A DNA stretch of 20,865 bases, taken from positions 1-20,865 of the forward strand of contig JADKEH010000036.1 of NCBI GenBank assembly GCA_016718155.1, in the 5' to 3' direction. This stretch comes from Candidatus Rhodoferax randersensis. Its GTDB lineage: Bacteria > Pseudomonadota > Gammaproteobacteria > Burkholderiales > Burkholderiaceae_C. The notes beneath the pieces were generated by a model. That model did no database searches, was not told where the DNA came from, and saw only the letters and a list, made by a program, of their open reading frames with translations. How positions within the stretch are numbered: position 1 is the first letter of the stretch; each line of letters opens with the position of its first letter. Position numbers and translations under genes: made by a program. Positions 14,534 through 20,865 of this stretch are shown one piece after another.

Positions 14534-16512
14534 GATTCAGACCAAGCTTTGAACATCCCCCGATAAGCCGCTTCCACCCTGCGCGCAAAGCCAGCCTCGT
14601 CCATCAGGGGGCTGGCCTGCATCTCAGCCCTCAAGCCGGCCCGTGTAGCGGCCAGCTTGGGCAAGTCAGCCGCCAAGGTCACTGCAATCGCCACGTACTG
14701 CGCTTCGGAGTCGGCAATCCATTCCGGGTGCCCCAGCCCGTGCAGGATCGCACTGCCCAAGGTGCCCACGCTGGGCCTGCCCGCCAGGGTGACAAAGGGC
14801 ACACCTAGGTAGAGGCTCTCGAACAGCGTGGTGCCCGAGTTGTGCGGGAAGCAATCCAGCCCAATGTCGATTTGGCGCAGCACGTCCCACGGTGGGCTGT
14901 GGTGGCCAATGTCCAGGCGCTCGCGCGTGATGCCGTGTGCTGCAAAGCGTTTCGCCAGCTCGTCTTGCATCGCAGCGGTGCGGTAGTCGCCGCTGTTGAT
15001 GACCAGGCGGGCCTTGGGCACGCGTTTGAGTAGCTCAGCCCAGATACGCACGGTGTGGTGGTTGATGCGCACCGCGCGGGTCAGGCTGCCAAAGGTGACG
15101 AAGCCTTGGCCTGCCGCAGGCAAGGGGCCGGCTTTGCCCATACTCTCAGCGGGGCGGTAGACCAGGCCGGGACCGTCCAGGCGCCACGGGGTTTCACTGA
15201 ACAGCGCTTCGCTGCCTGCTGGCACGGTGGGCCAGTCAGTCAGGTAGTAGTCGATGGCGCTCAAACCGGTGGTGTAGCCAAAGTCGAGCCAGTGCAGGGA
15301 TACCGGGGCCGGTTTGCGGGCAAAGACCTGCAGGCGGTTGCCCGCGGTGTGGCCGGCCACGTCCACCAGGATGTCGATGCCGTCGTCTCGGATGCGCTGG
15401 GCCAGGGCGTCATCGCTCATGCCTCGGGTGGGCACCCAGTGGTCCACGTAGCCTTTGTAGCGGGCAGTGACGGCGTCTTCACGGGCCAGTTCGGCGTAGG
15501 CGTAGACCTCCACCACGCTGTGGTCGTGCTGGGCCAGCAAGGGCTCCAGGAAGTGGCGCGAGGAGTGTTGGCGCAGCGCCGGGGAGACGTAGCCGACTTT
15601 GAGGCGGCGTTGCGGGGTGCGGGGGTTGCTATGGGCAGGCCAGGCGCCACGGTGGGGCTGGCCGAATCGTTGCTCGAAACCGTTGTAGGCGGCAAAGATC
15701 TCTTGGGCGCTTTTGTCGGGGTGGTAGTTCAAGGCAAACAACAAGTTGCTGAAGGCCTCGGTGTGATCAGGCTTGATTCGCAGCGCGCGCTGGTAGCTGG
15801 CTTGCGCGGCGTCCATCTTGCCAAGGTCACCCAGGGTATTGCCCAAATTGCTGTAGGCGTCCGCGTAGTCCGGCTGGACGTGCAGGGCCCGGCGGTAGCT
15901 GGCCTCGGCGTCGTGGAGGCGGCCCAACGCCTGCAGCGTGGCTCCCAGGTTGCACCACGCCTGAGCATGGTCCGGCTTAATCCGCACAGCGTTCAGATAA
16001 CTTCGCTCCGCGTCGTCCAGGCGTCCCTGTGTCTTCAGCGCATTGCCCAGATTGAAGTGTGCCGGCGCGAAATCCTGCGCCAGCTGCAGGGCGTTTCGGT
16101 AGCTCATCTCGGCTTGCTCCAACTGGCCCAAAGCCTGCAAGGTATTGCCCAGGTTGTAGTGCGCCTGCACATAGTCTGGCTTGATCTGCAGGGCGCGTTG
16201 GTAGCTCGCTTGCGCCTCTTGCAAATGGCCAAGGGCCTTGAACGTGGCGCCCAGATTACTGTGCGCTTCGGCGTCGTCGGGTGACAGCGCCACGGCCTTC
16301 TGCATGGGCTCCAACGCGTCGGCATGGCACCCCAGGCGGCTCAACGCGGCGGCCAGCATCTTCCACGCAAACTCGTGGTGAGGAAAGCGCTGCGTCAGCG
16401 GTGCGGCGAGGGTGACGGCCTCGGCATAGCGGCCACTGGTGAACAGCGCCACCAAAGCCCGAGTGTCCGATACCAACGGGTTGGCTTCAACCACCGGTAC
16501 GCACGTGTTCAT
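14530..16512 (-). CDS. TPR-containing GT41 (OGT/SPINDLY-like) glycosyltransferase, paralog 2
   Basis: 660 residues. Seven TPRs (about 20-260, for example ALGHLQEAQASYQRALQIKP) are followed by the same catalytic domain as paralog 1: RRLKVGYVSPALRQHSSRHF, DGIDILVDVAGHTAGNRLQV and C554-FPHNSGTTLFESLYLGVP. The ATG overlaps the stop of paralog 3 (ATGA), so the two are probably translated together. The C-terminus is slightly shorter than paralog 1 (MFKAWSES). It appears intact. The protein substrate is unknown. Confidence 0.92.
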   Translation of the reverse strand: MNTCVPVVEANPLVSDTRALVALFTSGRYAEAVTLAAPLTQRFPHHEFAWKMLAAALSRLGCHADALEPMQKAVALSPDDAEAHSNLGATFKALGHLQEAQASYQRALQIKPDYVQAHYNLGNTLQALGQLEQAEMSYRNALQLAQDFAPAHFNLGNALKTQGRLDDAERSYLNAVRIKPDHAQAWCNLGATLQALGRLHDAEASYRRALHVQPDYADAYSNLGNTLGDLGKMDAAQASYQRALRIKPDHTEAFSNLLFALNYHPDKSAQEIFAAYNGFEQRFGQPHRGAWPAHSNPRTPQRRLKVGYVSPALRQHSSRHFLEPLLAQHDHSVVEVYAYAELAREDAVTARYKGYVDHWVPTRGMSDDALAQRIRDDGIDILVDVAGHTAGNRLQVFARKPAPVSLHWLDFGYTTGLSAIDYYLTDWPTVPAGSEALFSETPWRLDGPGLVYRPAESMGKAGPLPAAGQGFVTFGSLTRAVRINHHTVRIWAELLKRVPKARLVINSGDYRTAAMQDELAKRFAAHGITRERLDIGHHSPPWDVLRQIDIGLDCFPHNSGTTLFESLYLGVPFVTLAGRPSVGTLGSAILHGLGHPEWIADSEAQYVAIAVTLAADLPKLAATRAGLRAEMQASPLMDEAGFARRVEAAYRGMFKAWSES

Positions 16513-18059
16513 CGCGGGAGTCGGTAGGCCTTCAGCGAGCCCAACGCAAACCCGCTGTCTCGCCCAGCAGCCCAGCGCTCAAACATCCCCCTGTAAGCCG
16601 CCTCCACCCGCCGTGTAAAACCGGCCTCGTCCATCAGCGCACTGGCTTGCATCTCAGCCCGCAAGCCGGCTCGTAGGTTTGCCAGCTTCAGCAAGTCCGC
16701 CGCCAAGGTTGTCGCAATTTGCACGTACTGCGCCTCGGTGTGCGCAATCCACTCCGGGTGCCCCACCCCGTGCAGGATCGCGCTGCCCAAGGTGCCCACG
16801 CTGGGCCTGCCCGCCAGGGTGACAAAGGGCACACCCAGGTACAGGCTCTCAAACAGCGTGGTTCCCGAGTTGTGCGGAAAGCAGTCCAGCCCAATGTCGA
16901 TCTGGCGCAGCACGTCCCAGGGCGGGCTGTGGTAACCGATGCTCAGGCGTTCGCGGCCAATGCCATGCTGGGCAAAGCGCTCGGCCAGCTCGTCTTGCAT
17001 GCTGGTTGTGCGGTAGTCGCCGCTGTCAATAACCAGGCGCGCGTTGGGCAGGCGTTTGAGTAGCTCAGCCCACACCCGCACGGTGTGGTGGTTGATGCGC
17101 ACCGCGCGGGTCAGGCTGCCAAAGGTGAGGTAGCCGTTTTGCTCCGCAGGCAAGGCGTTGACCTCACCCATGCCTTCTGCGGCTCGGTAGACCAGGCCAG
17201 GGCCGTCCAGGCGCCAGGGCGTTTCGCTGAACAGCGCTTCGCTGCCCGCTGGCACGGTGGGCCAGTCGGTCAGGTAGTAGTCGATGGCGCTTAGACCCGT
17301 GGTGTAGCCAAAGTCGAGCCAGTGCAAAGATACCGGTGCGGGTTTGCGGGCGAATACTTGCAGCCGGTTGCCGGCGGTGTGGCCGGCCACGTCGACCAGG
17401 ATGTCGATGCGGTCATCACGGATGCGCTGGGCCAATGCCTCGTCACTCAGGCCACGGGTGGGCACCCAGTGGTCCACGTAGCCTTTGTAGCGCTCGGTGA
17501 CGGCGTCTTCACGGGCCAGTTCGGCGTAGGCGTAGACCTCCACCACGCTGTGGTCGTGCTGACAGCAGGGGCCCAGGAAGTGGCGTGAGGAGGTGGCGTG
17601 AGAGCGGGCGAGACGTAGCCCACCTTCAGGCGCCGGGCCAGGGTTGCGGTCGTTGTCGTGAGCGCGCCACGCGGCGCGATGGGGTTGGCCAAATTGTGCT
17701 TCGAAACGCCGGTAGACCGCGAAGACTTCTTCCGCGCTTTTGTCAGGGTGGTAGTTCAGGGTGAATAAGAGGTTGCGCAATGGCGCGGCAAATTCGGGAT
17801 CAATCCGCAGTGCGCTGTAGTAGCTGGCTTCAGCGTCATCCATCCGACCTAGATCCTTCAATGAGTTGGCGAGGTTGTAATGGGCGTCTGGAAAGTCAGG
17901 CTTGAGTCGCAGTGCCTGTCGGTAGCTAGTACCGACTCGGGTAGCTCGCGCTGCGCCTGCAACGGCGTTGCCGAGGTTGAAGCGCCTCTGCGAGGTTCGG
18001 CGCGCGCCGGCCGGTTGATCTGCAACGCCCGGACGGTAGCTGGCTTCGGCTTCGTCCAA
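16509..18059 (-). pseudogene. TPR-GT41 glycosyltransferase, paralog 3, C-terminal piece
   Basis: The frame holds two clear TPRs (RLKPDFPDAHYNLANSLKDL, then RMDDAEASYYSALRIDPEFA) behind a scrambled third one, then the GT41 domain through CFPHNSGTTLFESLYLGVP to a stop at 16509. Between about 17570 and 17660 (positions on +) the expected KVGYVSPALR segment is replaced by EGGLRLARSHATSSRHFLGP. The neighbouring frame still encodes LARRLKVGYVSPAL, so several small deletions shift the frame out and back. The conserved strand with the first catalytic-domain motif is therefore lost if the sequence is right. Its stop overlaps the OGT2 start. The N-terminal part is in another frame (17858-18385). Confidence 0.85.
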
Positions 18060-18385
18060 ACGATCGCCGCTTTGAACATGGCACCCAAGTTGCTGTGCGC
18101 TTCGGCATCGTCAGGCGATAACTCGACCGACTTTTGCATCGGGCCTATCGCCTCCTCAATCCGACCGAGTCGATTGAGTGCCGTAGCCAATATCATCCAA
18201 CCATGTCCCCGCTCGGGAAAGCGTCTCGTCATTGCCTCACCGACGCCCACGGCTTCAGCGTACCGGCCTGCGCGAAACAATGCGCGCAATGACTTAAGCT
18301 CTATAGCGTTGAGCGTCGTCGCCTGTTGAAGCGCTTGATCAATGGTTAAACTGGCGCCTGTTTGCGCTGAGTCAGCTTGGGTCAT
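17858..18385 (-). pseudogene. TPR-GT41 glycosyltransferase, paralog 3, N-terminal piece
   Basis: Start chosen at the ATG at 18385 (MTQADSAQTGASLTIDQALQ), because the sequence before it in the same frame is unlike its paralogs. Two TPR units follow (LFRAGRYAEAVGVGEAMTRR, then RLGRIEEAIGPMQKSVELSP and DDAEAHSNLGAMFKA). Past about 18080 the frame turns to nonsense while TPR sequence goes on in the other frame, marking a frameshift inside the third TPR. With the C-terminal piece it would make a protein of about 620 residues with about five TPRs. The gap to the divergent paralog 4 is only 101 bases. Confidence 0.8.
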
Positions 18386-18486
18386 GTTTGGTTCGTGCGG
18401 GAGTATGCGTTTCCATGCAGCCATAGTCTGCCACCATCCAAGCATCAATCACGCGCGAAAACTCCGATGTCGAACTGCTTGTAGCC
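18386..18486. promoter_or_regulatory. divergent intergenic region between paralogs 3 and 4
   Basis: 101 bases between two diverging starts, so it must hold both promoters if both genes are transcribed from here. I see no strong -35/-10 pair, no clear Shine-Dalgarno sequence for either start and no palindromic operator. The gene starts here are therefore less certain than elsewhere. Confidence 0.4.
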
Positions 18487-18897
18487 ATGGTCTCTACGCA
18501 ACCTCTCCAACCGCCAACCTCATTCAGTGCCGATCAGGCCCTACAGCAAGCCATCAGCGCGCACCGGGCTGGCCAGCTAAGGGAGGCGCATCGCCTCTAC
18601 CGCCTGATCTTGCAAGCGCAACCCAATCATCCCGACGCGCACCACAACCTGGGCGCCCTGGCGCTGCAGCACGGGAACCCGGCTATCGGACTGCCCCACT
18701 TTCATGCGGCATGGCAGGCGCGGCCAGACTACCCGCAATATTGGCAGAGCTATGCCAACGCCTTGATCGAAGCCGGGCAGTTCGACGCGGCGCGACAACT
18801 GTTGGCGCAACCCATCCCACCAGCCGTGCCGGGCGACGCCGTCAGCCTGGCGCGCCGCCTTCCCGGCCGCGCCGATGGCGCCGGACCAAACACCTGA
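18487..18897 (+). pseudogene. TPR-GT41 glycosyltransferase, paralog 4, N-terminal piece
   Basis: Starts MVSTQPLQPPTSFSADQALQ; the SxDQALQQA run matches the start of paralog 3, supporting this ATG. About three TPR-like units follow (AGQLREAHRLYRLILQAQPN, HPDAHHNLGALALQHGNPAI, ALIEAGQFDAARQLLAQ). It ends in a frame that reads LPGRADGAGPNT, which does not resemble the family. The expected continuation is in the next frame from about 18875, so a one-base insertion (or two-base loss) is likely near 18845-18875. Confidence 0.8.
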
Positions 18898-19405
18898 GCA
18901 AACGCTGCAAGCCCTGGTACCCCTGTTCACCCAAGGCCGCTACGCCGAACTGGAGCCGCCGGCCCGCGAGCTGACCCAGCGCCACCCGCAGTACGGCCTT
19001 GGCTGGAAGCTGCTGGCTGCCGCGCTCAAACTGCAGGCGCGGTCGGCCGAGGCTTTGGTCCCCATGCAACAAACCGTGGCCCTGCTGCCCGGTGACCCGG
19101 AGAACCACAACAACCTGGGCGGCACCTTGAGCGACCTTGGCCGTCTGGCCGAGGCTGAGTCGTGCTTTCGCCACGCCCTTGGCTCAACCCCGGCTACGCC
19201 GATGCCCACTACAACCTGGGCAACACCCTGCGGCCATCGGACGCCACACAGAGGCCGTGACCAGCTACCGCCGCGCCTTGGAGATCCAACCCAACAATCC
19301 TTCAGTTCACACCAACCTGGGCTGTGCCCTGGCGGACCTGGGACAGGGACAGGCCGCCGAGGCCAGTTTCCGCCAGGCCCTGGCCTTGGCGCGCGACCAC
19401 GTTGA
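18875..19405 (+). pseudogene. TPR-GT41 glycosyltransferase, paralog 4, middle TPR piece
   Basis: Reads MAPDQTPEQTLQALVPLFTQ, then TPR units GRYAELEPPARELTQRHPQY, ARSAEALVPMQQTVALLPGD and LGRLAEAESCFRHALG. Useful sequence ends near 19182. There one base is missing and the next frame continues LNPGYADAHYNLGNTLR. Around 19231 a second base is missing and the third frame continues AIGRHTEAVTSYRRALEIQP. The 19183-19405 part of this frame is nonsense. The ATG at 18875 might be used, but more probably this is the inside of one long protein. Confidence 0.8.
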
Positions 19406-20865
19406 GGCGCTGAGCAACCTGGGCAACACCTTGATGCAGCGCGGCGAGCTGGAGCAGGCCGAAGCACTGCAGCGCCAAGCGCTGCAACTGCGCCCCAACT
19501 ACACGCTGGCACTGTGCAACCTGGGCTCGGTGTTGCACGCACAAGACCGCCCGGACGAAGCGCTGCAAAGCCTGCAGCAGGCCCTGGCGCTCCAACCCGA
19601 CAACTTTGACGCCTTGTCCAGCCAGGGCGCCATGCTGCACGGGCAAGGCCGAGCCACCGAAGCCGAGGCCAAACTGCGCAAGGCACTCGCGCTGCAGCCC
19701 GACTCTGTCAACACCTTGGCCAACCTGGGCTTGGCGCAATATGCGCAAGACCGGCCCGACGAGGCCCTGGCCACCCTGAACCAGGCGTTGGCAATCAAGC
19801 CTGACTACGTCAACGCGCTATCCAACCTGGGCAACACCTTGTGTGTGCTGGGCCGCCTGGACGAGGGTGAAGCCGCTTACTGCCGCGCCCTGGAACTCAA
19901 ACCGGACGACGTCGCGGCCAACAGCAACCGCCTGTTTGGCTTGAACTACCACCCTGATCGCAGCGCAGAAGAGATCTTTGCCGCCTACCAGGCGTTTGAG
20001 CAGCATGTTGGCCGCGTGCACCGCGCCGCCTGGCGCCCCCACCTCAATGATCGAAACCCGGCGCGGCGCCTGCGCCTTGGCTACGTGTCGCCGGACTTCA
20101 AGCTGCATTCCTGCCGCCACTTTCTGGAGCCCTTGCTGGCCCAGCATGATCGGCAGAATTTCGAGGTCTTTGCCTACGCCCAGCTCGACTATGAAGACGA
20201 CGTGACCGCGCGCTACAAAACCTACTTGGACCACTGGGTCGGCACCCGTGGTCTGAGCGACGACGCCTTGGCCGAGCGCATTCGCGCTGACGGCATCGAC
20301 ATACTGGTGGACGTGGCCGGCCACACCTCGGGCAACCGGCTGGGCGTATTTGCCTGCAAGCCCGCGCCGGTGTCAGTGTCCTGGCTGGGTTATGGCTACA
20401 CCACCGGCCTGACCGCCATCGACTACTACCTGTGCGACGCCCACAGCGTGCCCGCCAACGCGCAACACCTGTTCAGCGAGACCCCCTGGCGCTTACCCGT
20501 AGGCTGGGTCTACCGAGCCAGCGAAGGCATGGGTGAGGTAAGCCCACTGCCGGCCTTTGAGCGTGGTTATGTGACCTTCGGCACCCTGACCCGGCGCATC
20601 CGCATCAACCACCGCACGATTGCGGCGTGGGCGGCTATTCTGAAGAGGGTCAGCAATTCAAGGCTGGTGATCGACAGCTCGTCGTTCAGGCACGAGTATG
20701 CCCAAACCTTGCTACAGCAGCAGTTTGCCGCGCATGGCATCGGCCCCGAGCGACTGCTGCTGGGTTGCCACACACCGCCCTGGGACACACTGCGTGGCAT
20801 TGACATCGGGCTGGACTGCTTTCCCCACAATTCGGGCACCACCTTGTACGAATCGCTGTACATGG
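19232..20865 (+). CDS. TPR-GT41 glycosyltransferase, paralog 4, C-terminal piece (runs off window)
   Basis: The frame is open from 19232 to the window end without a stop. It holds seven TPRs, from TSYRRALEIQPNNPSVHTNL to NTLCVLGRLDEGEAAYCRAL, and then the GT41 domain: YHPDRSAEEIFAAYQAFEQH, RLRLGYVSPDFKLHSCRHFL, DGIDILVDVAGHTSGNRLGV and CFPHNSGTTLYESLYM at the edge. With the pieces before it, about 13 TPRs are present, more than in the other paralogs. The catalytic part is clearly more diverged from the three minus-strand copies (for example SVSWLGYGYTTGL against SLHWLDFGYTTGL). It lacks a start in this frame because of the upstream frameshifts. Confidence 0.88.

Noticed and set aside
15055..16284. 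Long + strand open frame (409 codons) opposite paralog 2
   Set aside because: It is the antisense shadow of a GC-rich TPR/GT41 gene; its composition (QGYRGRFAGKDLQAVARG-type low complexity) follows the repeats of the real gene and matches no family.
10900..19900. Periodic ~102-base repeats resembling a CRISPR array or satellite
   Set aside because: The periodicity is that of 34-residue TPR units in coding frames; there are no short identical repeats with unique spacers and no cas genes.

Overview
This window looks like GC-rich chromosomal DNA from a betaproteobacterium, probably Comamonadaceae or Burkholderiales. The evidence is codon usage, IS66 and IS21 elements of types common there, and tandem TPR/GT41 glycosyltransferase genes. 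No rRNA, tRNA or CRISPR array was seen. The assignment is inference from gene content only.

Layout. (1) 1-2451, + strand: the C-terminal end of a PIWI-like protein that I read as the pPIWI_RE family (a prokaryotic Argonaute relative linked to defence). It is broken by a frameshift and followed by an unrecognised, multiply frameshifted gene. (2) 2452-4500: fragments of old IS ends around a class III-type sirtuin gene on the minus strand, which carries a one-base frameshift near its 3' end, plus remnants of small genes. (3) 4502-5021: a small unknown gene with a broken N-terminal zinc ribbon. (4) 5077-10265: an IS66-family element (tnpA, tnpB, tnpC) cut by a complete IS21-family element (istA, istB). 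A second, solo copy of the IS21 right end lies about 0.4 kb further on and abuts a PIN-domain toxin that has lost its N-terminus.

(5) 10581-20865: four paralogous TPR-GT41 (SPINDLY/OGT-like) glycosyltransferase genes. Three are on the minus strand. The fourth is divergent on the plus strand and runs off the window end. On the minus strand the order of transcription is OGT3, OGT2, a 44-codon ORF, then a small conserved-looking protein. The first three are linked by 4-base stop/start overlaps (ATGA, then GTGA), so they probably form an operon. A complete vapBC-like toxin-antitoxin pair, a Phd/YefM antitoxin relic and a strong hairpin separate this group from OGT1. The paralogs keep the catalytic domain (three of them almost identical in stretches of DNA) but differ in TPR number: about 10, 7, 5 and 13. 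This suggests related enzymes with different protein targets or scaffolds.

A feature of the whole window is the number of single-base frameshifts in otherwise well conserved genes (PIWI-like protein, sirtuin, zinc-ribbon gene, OGT3, OGT4). Either the assembly has uncorrected indels or much of the region is decaying. The in-frame stop in the PIWI region and the truncations at IS ends are real-looking decay. Several of the other shifts could be read errors.
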